DNA from: a virus
Virus record (IMG/VR): IMGVR_UViG_3300034160_000027
Coordinates: 1 to 64,000 of that record
Length of the DNA stretch: 64,000 bases
Direction: 5' to 3' (one strand)
This document shows, piece after piece, positions 39,272 to 47,442 of this stretch; positions within the stretch are counted from its first letter, which is position 1, and each line of letters begins with the position of its first letter. The notes beneath the pieces were generated by a model. The model saw only the letters and a list, made by a program, of their open reading frames with translations, was not told where the DNA came from and did not search any database. The position numbers were made by a program, and so were the translations under genes.

Positions 39272-40855
39272 TCAGTCCCACCTGTCCAAGCAGTAATCCA
39301 TCTGGTGCCCGTTCGACCGGACGCGCACCATAGCGGCCCACTCCTTTCCCGCTTCCAGCATGACTCCGGCTGCGTGGGGTTGGCTTATGCCCTCAATACT
39401 GGCACTGCGTGAATAGGCTTCCAGCACTGACCTGATTCCGTGGAACTCTGCCTTAAGTATCTCCGGGAACAACGCTGCACCTGCATTCCGGCTTTCGCGT
39501 GCATCAGCGACAACGAACACGACGCCCCTGCCTTGATGTTCATTCCCGCCATTCCACATGGATGGCTTAAGCGTCACCGCAGACACTTCATGGAATCTAC
39601 CTGCTACCAATCCGAACTGCGCGGCAGTAGAGCCTCCGTTCCACACATACCACGAGAACGGATTACGCGCGCCCTCGTTATCCCATTGCAGAATGGGTGG
39701 AGCGTCAGCGTTTACCGCTGTCACCAGGGCGGTATAATTCCAGCGGTGCGGCGCCGCAATCTCGATACAATCCGCGGTAGATAGCACGGTACGCCTGAAC
39801 TTGTCCCACGTCATCGTTTGCGTCGGGGCGTGCATAGCCAAGGTGTCAGCGCCTTTTGATTTCAAGTGGCCAAACACACTAACAGTAGATGGCGCGTCCT
39901 TCTTCGGTGCGGGCCGCCATAACGCCTGAATCTCATCCACACGCGCGAAGCGTCGTGCCAACGAGCCCGCGGACCCTAACTGCTGCACGACTTTCTCGGC
40001 CGCTGCTATCGCTCCCGCGGTCGGTGCCGCCTGCGGGCGCTGGTACGATAACGGGTGCATCTTGGCTGCGAAGGCGCGCGACACGGCATCAAAGCTCTTG
40101 CCTGCAGCTAGGTCCTCCAGAAGCGTACCGATTATGCTGCTGCGTGGGTGGCAGAAGCCTGGCGTCGCGGTCGCAACAGCACGCCACACATGGTTGACCG
40201 AGGCTCTTCCGGCCTTGGACCATCGCTTCTCCAGACCGCGCAGCCACATGGCCTGGCCCAGTACCTTTTCCGAGCGGTAGAGCGCGTCCGACTCCAGCAG
40301 TCTGACCGCCGTGTCCAGATCAGCGCCCGTGAACTCGGTGAGTGCACGCAGGACGGTCTTGAAATCCTCAGCCTTCTCGGCCATTGCTTGGCTGGCAGAC
40401 TTCAAAGGGTTCTTGAACGCCGTGAACTGGTGAATTGCCAGGTGCATCCACGCGCCCGTCACCGGCGTTCCCAGCACCGTATCGGAGGACAGGAAGACGC
40501 CAGTAACATTGGCACGCCGTACTGCTCGCGACATTGCGGCCAACGCGGGGCGATAGATTGGTGGCGCATCGTCCTCGTCCCAGATAGCAGACGTAAGCGA
40601 CCCACTATCATTGATGACCGCCAGCGCGCCGAATCTCTCAATGAAGTGGCGGCAAGCATGGCAATTGTGGTGTTGGCGCTCATCCGGGTCCGTGAACGAG
40701 TCCAAATACAGGCCCCACAGACCGGAGGCATTCGTGGTAAACAAAGGGCTTCCGCCGTGCTCGTAGTTGAGCGCAAACCTCCCGTTGACGCGTGCTAGGA
40801 ATGCCGCGTAATCGTGGTCGTTGGCGCACCCTACATTGGATAATTGAGTATTCAT
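39272..40855 (-). CDS. Large hypothetical phage protein
   Basis: 527 aa. No named domain recognised. NCHACRHFIERFGALAVI near residue 63 may bind a metal; the rest mixes helical segments with a C-terminal region (YVWNGGSTAAQFGL, FVVADARES). Similar-sized proteins with the CHxCR...G signature are known in other phages without an assigned function. Flanked on both sides by copies of the helicase-end repeat. Confidence 0.7.
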   Translation of the reverse strand: MNTQLSNVGCANDHDYAAFLARVNGRFALNYEHGGSPLFTTNASGLWGLYLDSFTDPDERQHHNCHACRHFIERFGALAVINDSGSLTSAIWDEDDAPPIYRPALAAMSRAVRRANVTGVFLSSDTVLGTPVTGAWMHLAIHQFTAFKNPLKSASQAMAEKAEDFKTVLRALTEFTGADLDTAVRLLESDALYRSEKVLGQAMWLRGLEKRWSKAGRASVNHVWRAVATATPGFCHPRSSIIGTLLEDLAAGKSFDAVSRAFAAKMHPLSYQRPQAAPTAGAIAAAEKVVQQLGSAGSLARRFARVDEIQALWRPAPKKDAPSTVSVFGHLKSKGADTLAMHAPTQTMTWDKFRRTVLSTADCIEIAAPHRWNYTALVTAVNADAPPILQWDNEGARNPFSWYVWNGGSTAAQFGLVAGRFHEVSAVTLKPSMWNGGNEHQGRGVVFVVADARESRNAGAALFPEILKAEFHGIRSVLEAYSRSASIEGISQPHAAGVMLEAGKEWAAMVRVRSNGHQMDYCLDRWD

Positions 40856-40900
40856 TTACACCTTCACTGTTACCGTTACACGCTCTCGTTTAGCCTCGGG
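40856..40900 (-). repeat. Helicase-3'-end-derived intergenic repeat, copy 2
   Basis: Minus strand reads CTAAACGAGAGCGTGTAACG then GTAACAGTGAAGGTGTAA directly before the ATG at 40855, a degenerate copy of the end of the helicase gene. Confidence 0.65.
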
Positions 40901-41200
40901 CTACTCATCGTAAGCGCAGTAACACAAGAAGTTGCATCGCTCGGACGCGGCTAGATGCGCGCCCACAACGTTGGAGGCACCATACCATCGCAACACGGCC
41001 AATAAGATTTGGTCGGCACGTTCATGGAGAGACGCACTGTCGTGCATCGAGTCCATCGTATTGAGTTCGGCGACGGCTTCTGCGGGAGCCATGGACTCAG
41101 GCTTTTCCAAGTCCGCTATCAGAGCGCGGATAGACTTGTAGCCCTCGCCCTGCATTTCATGTAGGGTTTTCAGCAGGGTTTGCTTTTCATCGTTGGTCAT
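40901..41200 (-). CDS. Hypothetical protein, paralogue of 37717-38007
   Basis: 99 aa from MTNDEKQTLLKTLHEM. Similar length and C-terminal motif (ERADQILLAVLRW) to 37717-38007, plus an added Cys-rich end (RCNFLCYCAY). Role unknown. Confidence 0.62.
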   Translation of the reverse strand: MTNDEKQTLLKTLHEMQGEGYKSIRALIADLEKPESMAPAEAVAELNTMDSMHDSASLHERADQILLAVLRWYGASNVVGAHLAASERCNFLCYCAYDE

Positions 41201-41202
41201 AC

Positions 41203-41290
41203 TTTCACCGTTACACACTTACATGCTCTCGTTAACGCCACGCAGGCCAGTGCCCGTCCAAGTCGCCCTCTCACTTCCAAGAGGGTACTG
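41203..41290 (-). repeat. Helicase-3'-end-derived intergenic repeat, copy 3
   Basis: Minus strand contains GCACTGGCCTGCGTGGCGTT then AACGAGAGCATGTAAG and GTGTAACGGTGAAAGT before the ATG at 41200. It corresponds to the coding end of the helicase gene (ALAYVALTRARERVTV) but carries in-frame changes, so it is a relic duplicated together with the gene that follows. Confidence 0.7.
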
Positions 41291-41302
41291 ACAACTCGAT
41301 TT

Positions 41303-41500
41303 CTATGAGTACGTCCACATGAATTTGACGAAGGATACCAGCAGGCCAAGAGCAGCGACAAAAGTCGCCACGTCCGCTCTCTTCAGACCGCCGAAGGCCC
41401 CGCCAACCGACCTATTCCACGACAGGAGTGCAAGTAACGCTACCAGGTTGAACGCAGACATCGCTGCTAGCATAAGACCGTTAAGCAATGTGTGCGTCAT
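41303..41500 (-). CDS. Two-span membrane protein (65 aa)
   Basis: 65 aa from MTHTLLNGLMLAAMSAFNL; two membrane helices (AFNLVALLALLSW and VATFVAALGLLVSFVKF) joined by a basic loop. Holin-sized; no lysis partner recognised nearby. Confidence 0.6.
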   Translation of the reverse strand: MTHTLLNGLMLAAMSAFNLVALLALLSWNRSVGGAFGGLKRADVATFVAALGLLVSFVKFMWTYS

Positions 41501-41501
41501 G

Positions 41502-41723
41502 CTATTCAACCAACGCCAGTAGCTCGCGGGCCAACGCACGCACTTGCTCAGACGTAAGCAATGCAAAGAAGTAGTCGTCACATGCCTCTGTGATTCTGAC
41601 TCTCCCGTCTGGCTCGCTTGACAAAGTGAACACCCGCGCGTTGTGTAACGCGTCCAATAGTGTCTCAGAATTCTTTGACCCGTTGATTCCGTAAGAACCG
41701 TTTCCGGTTGTTATTGTGACCAT
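41502..41723 (-). CDS. Hypothetical protein, paralogue of 38676-38885
   Basis: 73 aa. LLDALHNARVFTLSSEPDGR and EQVRALARELLALVE pair it with 38676-38885. Starts one nucleotide after the helicase stop. Confidence 0.65.
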   Translation of the reverse strand: MVTITTGNGSYGINGSKNSETLLDALHNARVFTLSSEPDGRVRITEACDDYFFALLTSEQVRALARELLALVE

Positions 41724-41724
41724 G

Positions 41725-43236
41725 TTACACTCTTACCGTTACGCGCTCACGCGCTCTTGTTAATGCCACGTAGGCCAGTGCTCGTCCGAGCCGACCTTTA
41801 ACTCCCAGGAGAGGCAGTGGGCTTGTGTAGCAGTAGTCAACCGTTTGACCTTGCGCCCGATGCACGCTAGTAGCGTAGCAGTAGGCGATGCTCACGAAGT
41901 CATTCTGTAGCCTTTTATACTCTTTCCAGTCCTTGGTGTCTTTGCAGTTCCGATAAGCGGTAGCAAGGGCCTCGGCGTACTCCGGCCCGCCCCGCTTGGT
42001 CGGGTCCATCTGAGACTCACTGACCGCAAAGACCACGCGCACGGGGTCCCGCCGTCCTTGGAATCGGAGTAGCCAGCAGGGGATTCCCTGGTAATCGCTG
42101 TACGCCGCCTCGACAACCGTGAACGTCTGGCCCGAGTAGTAGCGCGTCACGTCCCCCACTTCTGCCTTCTCGACGTATGGGTAGTCACTGGTTCGGAGGA
42201 TCATGATTTGCTCTCCGGGCTCAACGTCATCGGAGAACACCCCGTACAGGGAACGACGTATTACGTTATTGAAGTCGACTACCTCAGCACGACGGAACGC
42301 AAGTAGTCGATGCGATTTACCCGGATCAGCGTAAAAGTTTCCCACGAATGATGACACGAGGTCGTACGCGGACGCGACCTTAGTGACTTGTTCGTTGCTG
42401 GTAAGCTGAACCAAACTCTCGGTCAGCGTATGCGGGTTGTGCCGGGCCTGTTGCTCCAATTGGAACAGATGCGAGTCCCTGCTGTACCGCATCGGCTCCG
42501 TGAGTGTGGCTGCGTCGTCTGGTGTCGTGCTGCATATGGATAACGTCTCTTGCTTTACGGGGGGTAGTTGGAACTCATCGCCGACAAGGATAAGCAGGCC
42601 GCCACGTGTGCGGGCGGCTTCAATTAGCATCTCGCCTATCAAGTCCGCTACCATTGAGCCTTCGTCCACAACTAGAACGTTGCCCGGGGACAGGATTTTA
42701 GCGGCGGCCTCATATGAGTCTGGCGTCAGTATATAGTCCTCCACGCCGTCCTGAAACACTTTCTGCAATTTCACGGTGCGCGCGACGGTTGCGCACTCGA
42801 ATCCGTAGGGCTCCAACTGCTGTGCGAGCACTTGTGTAGCCACGTAGGACGTTGCGCACGCACGGCATTGGAGCCCGCGTTTGCGTAGCTCCGTAAGCAA
42901 CTTGAGCACTGTATAAGACTTTCCATACCCCGCGCCGCCGGACAGGCGGACCACGTTGTATCCGGCGTCAATCTGACTGAGCAGTTTGTCCACTGCCTCC
43001 TGCTGGTGGGGTGTCACCGTAACCGGGCCAGCCGCCTGCATCATCGCATCGGACTTCGCGTTCAGGATCGCAAGAATCGCGTCCTTGTGGCCCGCCACGA
43101 AGTCGGCTACCCGGCCGAGTCCAGAGACACCGAGCATCCATCGCAGGTAGGACTCGTCGGTCGCGATCTCACTGAGGAGCGCGCCGCGGTACTTACCGAA
43201 CGTGATGACCGGACTACTTTCGCGTGGCGCCATCAT
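41725..43236 (-). CDS. RecD/Dda-type SF1 helicase with N-terminal DUF3820-like segment
   Basis: 503 aa. The first ~55 residues (ITFGKYRGALLSEIATDESY LRWML in two parts) resemble the small DUF3820 module. An SF1B helicase follows: Walker A GGAGYGKSYT (~100), Walker B VLVVDEGSM (~190), GDEFQLPPV (motif III), SVHRAQGQTVD (motif V) and YVALTRARERV (motif VI) at the end. Likely a 5'-3' replicative or recombination helicase like T4 Dda. Its 3' end has been copied into three intergenic sites downstream. Confidence 0.9.
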   Translation of the reverse strand: MMAPRESSPVITFGKYRGALLSEIATDESYLRWMLGVSGLGRVADFVAGHKDAILAILNAKSDAMMQAAGPVTVTPHQQEAVDKLLSQIDAGYNVVRLSGGAGYGKSYTVLKLLTELRKRGLQCRACATSYVATQVLAQQLEPYGFECATVARTVKLQKVFQDGVEDYILTPDSYEAAAKILSPGNVLVVDEGSMVADLIGEMLIEAARTRGGLLILVGDEFQLPPVKQETLSICSTTPDDAATLTEPMRYSRDSHLFQLEQQARHNPHTLTESLVQLTSNEQVTKVASAYDLVSSFVGNFYADPGKSHRLLAFRRAEVVDFNNVIRRSLYGVFSDDVEPGEQIMILRTSDYPYVEKAEVGDVTRYYSGQTFTVVEAAYSDYQGIPCWLLRFQGRRDPVRVVFAVSESQMDPTKRGGPEYAEALATAYRNCKDTKDWKEYKRLQNDFVSIAYCYATSVHRAQGQTVDYCYTSPLPLLGVKGRLGRALAYVALTRARERVTVRV

Positions 43237-43363
43237 AGAAGTTCCACCATCCGTAAGGTACTATCAGCAGTGCCCATAGTCCCGCGCCAGCATAAAAGAG
43301 CGCGCAGAAGGTTGTTAAGAACACTGCTGCGTCGGTAAATCGCCTTTTCGTGAGTGCTGTCAT
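43214..43363 (-). CDS. Small membrane protein (49 aa)
   Basis: 49 aa from MTALTKRRFTD (ATG 43363); two hydrophobic stretches (AAVFLTTFCALFYAGAGLW and LLIVPYGWW). Overlaps the helicase start by 23 nt. Unknown role. Confidence 0.55.
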   Translation of the reverse strand: MTALTKRRFTDAAVFLTTFCALFYAGAGLWALLIVPYGWWNFYDGATRK

Positions 43364-43364
43364 C

Positions 43365-43553
43365 TCACTCTCCCTCAACCGTGAAAAGAGTCCATCGGTT
43401 ACGTTTGTTATACCACTCTTCATCGTGGCTCGGCGTTAAGAAGTGACTGAGATGCTGTTGTCTCAATTCTTTCATCTTCCGTTCAGCTTTCTCCGAGTCA
43501 TCTATAACAGCGTGCTAGGGGGTGCCGTTTAACGTTATAACGTGGACTTTCAT
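43365..43553 (-). pseudogene. Small gene interrupted by in-frame TAG
   Basis: ATG at 43553 overlaps the upstream stop (ATGA) and starts MKVHVITLNGTP; a TAG follows at 43515-43517. The same frame continues HAVIDDSEKAERKMKELRQQ...WTLFTVEGE to 43365. MKVHVI.LNG.P.AVID resembles a known short phage family, so this is one ~62-residue gene with a nonsense codon, or an internally restarted ORF (ATG at MKELRQQ). Confidence 0.5.
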
Positions 43554-43942
43554 TTGTCCACTAGCTCCTTTCCCACCTCGTCGCTGGACACCATACGAAA
43601 GCCTCCCTTTTCGTCTCTTACAAAATAGACGAGCTCCTTTTCTCTAAACTCAGCCCGCACGTGGTCTGGCAATACAACAACGCCGTCAGCGTACAAGACG
43701 GATGATACAGATTGCTCGCTAGAGTTAGAAAAGCACGGGCATTCCCGATGCAGGTCCTTCCCGCGCGTGATCTGCCCGCCGCTGGTACTCGGTTCCACCC
43801 CTACTGCGTACCCCCAGTACTTTGACGCCGGGATAGGAGGAAGGGCGGGGTCCGGGTACGCACAACGACCTTCTTTATTTGGGTGCAGCCGCCCGTTAGA
43901 CGTGCGATTCCACTTCGCGTGCGTGCAGTTATCACATTTCAT
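43550..43942 (-). CDS. Cys-rich phage protein
   Basis: 130 aa. MKCDNCTHAKWNRTSNGRLH then GRC and ECPCF form a four-to-five-Cys zinc knuckle found in several phages (CxxC-H-KW..T..G..HP..GRC). C-terminal domain is a small beta/alpha unit. Function unknown. Confidence 0.68.
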   Translation of the reverse strand: MKCDNCTHAKWNRTSNGRLHPNKEGRCAYPDPALPPIPASKYWGYAVGVEPSTSGGQITRGKDLHRECPCFSNSSEQSVSSVLYADGVVVLPDHVRAEFREKELVYFVRDEKGGFRMVSSDEVGKELVDK

Positions 43943-44139
43943 AGTTTACCATCCACAAAATAGTTGATCGCCATTTTACGATTCACCGTGACGACGCTGC
44001 CTGCGATCTGTACTTTATAAAATGTCATGCCGTCAATGACGACAGCGAGCACGATACCAGATTCTTGCAGACCAGCTAAGAACGTGTCTTCCGCATTCCG
44101 TAGCGCCTTGCGAGCGGCCTCTACTCTCAATGCGCTCAT
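43939..44139 (-). CDS. Hypothetical protein (66 aa)
   Basis: 66 aa: helix (RVEAARKALRNAEDTFLAGL) followed by three beta strands. ATGA-coupled at both ends. Unrecognised. Confidence 0.6.
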   Translation of the reverse strand: MSALRVEAARKALRNAEDTFLAGLQESGIVLAVVIDGMTFYKVQIAGSVVTVNRKMAINYFVDGKL

Positions 44140-44390
44140 GCGCTGAGTACGTTGAAGAGACTTATCACCGCGGCCTCCGCGTCATCCTGCGTCTTGAACG
44201 CTTCAGAAGATTGGTTGTTGCCATGCTTCACAATTACCGCGTAGTCTCCTTCACCACGTGGCGGTGGGTAAGTAAACAAACTGGGGCGCCGTAGGACACA
44301 ATCAACCGTGGAAAGACGGATCAGGTCTCCACCGAACTTGATGAAAACAGGTACCTGTTGAGGGGCTTCTGAGGCTACGACGATGTTCAT
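44136..44390 (-). CDS. Hypothetical protein (84 aa)
   Basis: 84 aa. FIKFGGDLIRLSTVDCVLRR and DYAVIVKHG...TQDDAEAA look like a PH-like or Tudor-like beta barrel with a terminal helix, a layout seen in short phage proteins. ATGA-coupled. Confidence 0.6.
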   Translation of the reverse strand: MNIVVASEAPQQVPVFIKFGGDLIRLSTVDCVLRRPSLFTYPPPRGEGDYAVIVKHGNNQSSEAFKTQDDAEAAVISLFNVLSA

Positions 44391-44665
44391 AATTTACTGT
44401 ACTCGTTACCAGACCGTGTTGCTCTTCCCCTCTTGACCAACGAGTCCCACGTGCGGCGGGACGAGTACGCGGGTGTCACAGGGCCTTGCCCCAAGAGTTC
44501 AAGGGCCCCGCGCTGCTTGCCCGTGAGCCCCTTGTCCGGGTCTCGGCTATTGCACGCCGCACGTGGGTCCTTGCGCCCTCCTCCAAACATGCACTCAGAG
44601 CACGTGATGGAGGGGCCGTAGCCGCAGTCATCGGGGCTTGTGCCGCGGCACTTAGGGTGTTTCAT
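44387..44665 (-). CDS. Cys-rich hypothetical protein
   Basis: 92 aa. MKHPKCRGTSPDDCGYGPSI then TCSECMFGGG suggests a zinc site; the C-terminal LTGKQRGALELLGQGPVT...TWDSLVKRGRA looks like a winged-helix half. May be a small DNA-binding protein. Overlaps the next gene by 14 nt. Confidence 0.62.
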   Translation of the reverse strand: MKHPKCRGTSPDDCGYGPSITCSECMFGGGRKDPRAACNSRDPDKGLTGKQRGALELLGQGPVTPAYSSRRTWDSLVKRGRATRSGNEYSKL

Positions 44666-44912
44666 GGAGGTTACGGAAGTGCCAGCCCACGAGGTTCAAC
44701 CTGTCGTCCTCCACTGCGCCTACCTCAACCAAGCGATCGGTCGCTGCGCTTGCTCCTAGATTGAAAGGGCCGTCAGGAGGATACGTCACACCTTCTACAC
44801 CGAGAGGCGTGTGATCGCCCCGTAGCAAAGACCCCGCGGCCCAGTCGTACCCGCTACGGTACGCGCGGTCATACGCAGTCTGTCGGCGTTTTTCCAACCA
44901 TTGCTTTAACAT
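44652..44912 (-). CDS. Hypothetical protein (86 aa)
   Basis: 86 aa. N-terminal LEKRRQTAYDRAYRSGYDWAAG is a helical motif common in short phage proteins (RGYDWAAG). The C-terminal half is acidic. Unknown role. Confidence 0.62.
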   Translation of the reverse strand: MLKQWLEKRRQTAYDRAYRSGYDWAAGSLLRGDHTPLGVEGVTYPPDGPFNLGASAATDRLVEVGAVEDDRLNLVGWHFRNLHETP

Positions 44913-44955
44913 ATTATGCTCCGTATCCGCTCAGCGTAAGGGAACTTAGGGTGGC

Positions 44956-45198
44956 TCACACCCGTAGCCCGAGCACGTCTTTTTCCGCTTCGGTCAACTT
45001 GGCAAGCGCCGCAGCTTTGAGGACGTGCCTTTCGTAGCGTCGTTGCTCCGACTTCCCGATTTCAGACGCGGGCATCGGGACTTCGCAAGGGGAGAGCCGA
45101 ACGTAGCACTCTGCGTTAGGGGAGACCCGTCGCAACGCCTCATGCTTTTGATAGAGCGCTTCAACAGCATCAACCAATTCTTCGATTTCTTTCAACAT
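44956..45198 (-). CDS. Hypothetical helical protein (80 aa)
   Basis: 80 aa from MLKEIEELVDAVEALYQKHE (GGAG seven nt upstream; an ATGA-coupled start at 45204 is also possible). Helix, short Cys-containing strand segment, helix. Unrecognised. Confidence 0.6.
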   Translation of the reverse strand: MLKEIEELVDAVEALYQKHEALRRVSPNAECYVRLSPCEVPMPASEIGKSEQRRYERHVLKAAALAKLTEAEKDVLGLRV

Positions 45199-45200
45199 TA

Positions 45201-45479
45201 TCATGCTCCGTAGATTTCTGCCCAGTGCACGGGCTTGACGATCAACGACTCTCGGGAGTACCGCCATTCGCCCGTCTGTGCTGGATCGACGCGCCAGGTG
45301 CGCGCCGCATCATCCCACTCGGTCTCCGCGTACAGGCGCCCGACCACATAGCCGTCAGCGGGACCGAGGTCAAGTAGCAGGGGCCGGCTACGGAACACGG
45401 ACTCGCAAAGCGGGTCCTGCCCGAGTTCTGGCATATCGCTCATCGGGCGCAACGGCCCAGTAGCAGGTGGGAGTCTCAT
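45201..45479 (-). CDS. Hypothetical protein, first gene of the leftward operon
   Basis: 92 aa with GGAGAAACAC before the ATG. Contains LLLDLGPADGYVVGRLYAET and WRVDPAQTGEWRYSRESL. It is the first gene after the divergent promoter region at ~45.5 kb, so it likely starts the early leftward transcript. A TAAGAT -10-like box lies at about 45516-45521 on the minus strand with a poor -35. Confidence 0.6.
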   Translation of the reverse strand: MRLPPATGPLRPMSDMPELGQDPLCESVFRSRPLLLDLGPADGYVVGRLYAETEWDDAARTWRVDPAQTGEWRYSRESLIVKPVHWAEIYGA

Positions 45480-45550
45480 GTGTTTCTCCGTTCTAGGAAA
45501 GTTGATGTCGCCTATCTTAGCCTCTCCTGCCCGACGTTACAGCGAAATCC

Positions 45551-45593
45551 GACGAACGGTGCTAGTTGACATCCGATGTACCGCGGCTATACT
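45551..45593 (+). promoter_or_regulatory. Sigma-70-type promoter with upstream CCGACGAACGGT element
   Basis: TTGACA at 45566-45571, 16-nt spacer, TATACT at 45588-45593, pointing at the gene at 45631. Immediately upstream is GACGAACGGT, the element shared with the promoters at 51.6, 52.1, 53.6 and 53.9 kb. Confidence 0.8.
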
Positions 45594-45630
45594 GTGCTTG
45601 CACTAACACCAACACACCGGAGATTTTATC

Positions 45631-46035
45631 ATGTCTGCTAAGCCTGCTCTCGTTCCCGCCCTCGTTGCTGACGGCGCCACTACCGCCGAGACCCCTGCCC
45701 TGAACCCCGCGATCAAATACGTTGAGGGTCTAGGCTACTTGATCGGCTCTGGCGCCACCATCAAGGGATTCACGACCTACGACGCCGCTGCCAAGTATCT
45801 CGCCGAGAACGAGGTCGGAATGCTCGTTGAAGCGTTCTATGCCCATGTTGTCGCTAACCCAGCGGACTACTTCGTCGTCAAGGGCAAGAAGGGCCGCACC
45901 AAGAAGGATGGAACAGTCACCGCGGATACCCCGGATCGCGTCCTGGAGGGCAAGATGCAGGACGCTGCAATGACTCGCCTGCTGCGGGCCGCCCGTAAGA
46001 TCTACGAGTTCGAGGCTTCCCGCGGCTTGGCCTGA
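45631..46035 (+). CDS. Isolated, probably highly expressed phage protein
   Basis: 134 aa, unknown family. Own consensus-like promoter, CCGGAG ribosome binding site, C-rich optimised codon use and own rho-independent terminator make it a monocistronic, strongly expressed unit lying against the surrounding minus-strand genes. N-terminal ~25 residues are Ala/Pro/Thr rich and flexible; a helical core follows (DAAAKYLAENEVGMLVEAFY), then a Lys-rich loop (VKGKKGRTKKDGT) and a C-terminal helix. Might be a DNA-binding or host-takeover protein; that is inference. Confidence 0.8.
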   Translation: MSAKPALVPALVADGATTAETPALNPAIKYVEGLGYLIGSGATIKGFTTYDAAAKYLAENEVGMLVEAFYAHVVANPADYFVVKGKKGRTKKDGTVTADTPDRVLEGKMQDAAMTRLLRAARKIYEFEASRGLA

Positions 46036-46055
46036 TCCTGATCGTCCGCAAATTG

Positions 46056-46079
46056 AAAGGGCGCTTCGGCGCCCTTTTT
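46056..46079 (+). terminator. Rho-independent terminator
   Basis: AAAGGGCGC-TTCG-GCGCCCTTTTT: 9-bp stem, stable UUCG loop and a T5 tract, 20 nt after the stop of 45631-46035. The complementary arm AAA gives weaker function on the other strand. Confidence 0.92.
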
Positions 46080-46149
46080 ACTATCTGTCCTCCGGTTCCG
46101 AGTCATGCAACCAATCAAAGAACTCGGAGGCAGCGCCTACACGGCGCTC

Positions 46150-46614
46150 CTATTTCCGTTTTGCAATCCACGCAGACCGTAGATCGGTATCCGTGAACCC
46201 CTGCTCACTAAACACAGGTGAGTAGTTATCTTTCAGCCACTCGATAAACGTCATCTTCGGCTCCTTCTTTTCTACAGTAGCCCGGTATCCAAGCGCCCGA
46301 AATGCGTGCGCTATATGCTCCGCAACATCTTCTTTCATCGGCGTCGAGCTGTCTTTCACGCACGATGCAGCGTGTATCATATCCCGTGGGTACCTAAAAG
46401 CATAGCCGTTCATGCCTTCTACACAGACAGCTTTCAGACTAGCCGCGAGCCCGCAGACTTCGCACACAGCCTCACGGGGGCTCTTCACTTCCAGTTCGCC
46501 GTGGCAGTCGTCACACGTACAGTGCCAGCATCCTACCAAGCCCTCGTAAAGCTCGGTCCCAGTCTCCCCGGTGCCGCCACACTCCCAGCAATCTTCGCTT
46601 AGATGCTTACTCAC
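46150..46614 (-). CDS. Zn-ribbon protein
   Basis: 154 aa. Cys-rich first half: CWECGGTGETG (DnaJ-type CxxCxGxG), CWHCTCDDCHGE and CEVCG. Helical C-terminus (MTFIEWLKDNYSP). After its TAG the same frame stays open for 22 codons (ERRVGAASEFFDWLHDSEPE...) to 46081, coding-like, so the protein may have been longer. ATGA-coupled upstream. Confidence 0.68.
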   Translation of the reverse strand: MSKHLSEDCWECGGTGETGTELYEGLVGCWHCTCDDCHGELEVKSPREAVCEVCGLAASLKAVCVEGMNGYAFRYPRDMIHAASCVKDSSTPMKEDVAEHIAHAFRALGYRATVEKKEPKMTFIEWLKDNYSPVFSEQGFTDTDLRSAWIAKRK

Positions 46615-46970
46615 TTTCCTACCTCCCGTCTAATAGTCTTTCCACAATACTCGCAGAATCGTGGTGCGCGGTCTCCGTACGCGGAAAAATCTATGAAATG
46701 CCAACCAGAGTCTTTTCCTGCGCACCCAATCGTCCAAAAAGTCTCTTTATACTCTGGAATTGCTGTCCACGTGCACTTTCCCCGAGGCGCGTACCCCGCT
46801 AAGAATCCGAGGATGGCCGGTACGGTAAGGAACCCGAACATGGCGATGGGGAAAGCCGCGGTAGCCTGAACGCACTCGCACCGCTGGTGGTGAACACCAT
46901 AAGCGGTCAGTAGGCACCAAAACACGATGTAGGCCGCCAGGAGTAAGGCCGCAACCTTTCGTATGCTCAT
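46611..46970 (-). CDS. Membrane protein with zinc-ribbon end
   Basis: 119 aa. Two membrane helices (ALLLAAYIVFWCLLTAYGV and PIAMFGFLTVPAILGFLAGY) and a C-terminal FCEYCGKTIRREVGK zinc-knuckle-like tail. Topology puts the Cys domain in the cytoplasm. Unknown function. Confidence 0.65.
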   Translation of the reverse strand: MSIRKVAALLLAAYIVFWCLLTAYGVHHQRCECVQATAAFPIAMFGFLTVPAILGFLAGYAPRGKCTWTAIPEYKETFWTIGCAGKDSGWHFIDFSAYGDRAPRFCEYCGKTIRREVGK

Positions 46971-47155
46971 GCTTTTATCCTCACATAGTAATCCATGTTT
47001 CCGAGACTTGCGGAGTACCTGTACTGCTTTGCACGCGGGTCCAGACAGTCAAAGAGCCTGCGCCCGTCCAAGGCGTAATATGTATTCTGTAAGGCCGTCC
47101 GGTACATTTTCTCCGGGCATTGCTGCACAGCATAGTCCACCCGGTCGTCGCTCAT
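46967..47155 (-). CDS. Hypothetical protein (62 aa)
   Basis: 62 aa from MSDDRVDYAVQQCPEK (ATGA overlap with the DUF6378-like gene). Tyr-rich. The longer frame from 47215 is disfavoured. Unrecognised. Confidence 0.58.
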   Translation of the reverse strand: MSDDRVDYAVQQCPEKMYRTALQNTYYALDGRRLFDCLDPRAKQYRYSASLGNMDYYVRIKA

Positions 47156-47442
47156 AGATCGTCCTTCACACCGCACTCGCCGCCACAGGCTGCATAGCCC
47201 GCTAGATCTACCCACGAGTCAATGTGATTACCGTCGCACGCAATCAGCCGTGCTATCTTGAGCAACGCCATCATGCACGCCACATCATGCGCCCGTAAGA
47301 CGCCGGTATGGTGGTGTCTGAGATATGCGTTCCACAGGTCCTCGATGATATCAAAGCTGTTCTCAGGACCTCCGTAGGAGTTCTCACGTTCGCCCTCAAC
47401 GATGGAGAGGGCGGTATTCAGAATTACTTTTCGAGTTGTCAT
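47152..47442 (-). CDS. DUF6378-like phage protein
   Basis: 96 aa. ILNTALSIVEGERENSYGGP then LWNAYL and DVACMMALLKIARL with SWVDLAGYAA match a common helical phage family (DUF6378 type) of unknown biochemical role, with a MazG-like helical look. It directly follows the PurA/PurZ-like gene and a 13-codon ORF, so it may join purine metabolism. Confidence 0.75.
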   Translation of the reverse strand: MTTRKVILNTALSIVEGERENSYGGPENSFDIIEDLWNAYLRHHHTGVLRAHDVACMMALLKIARLIACDGNHIDSWVDLAGYAACGGECGVKDDL

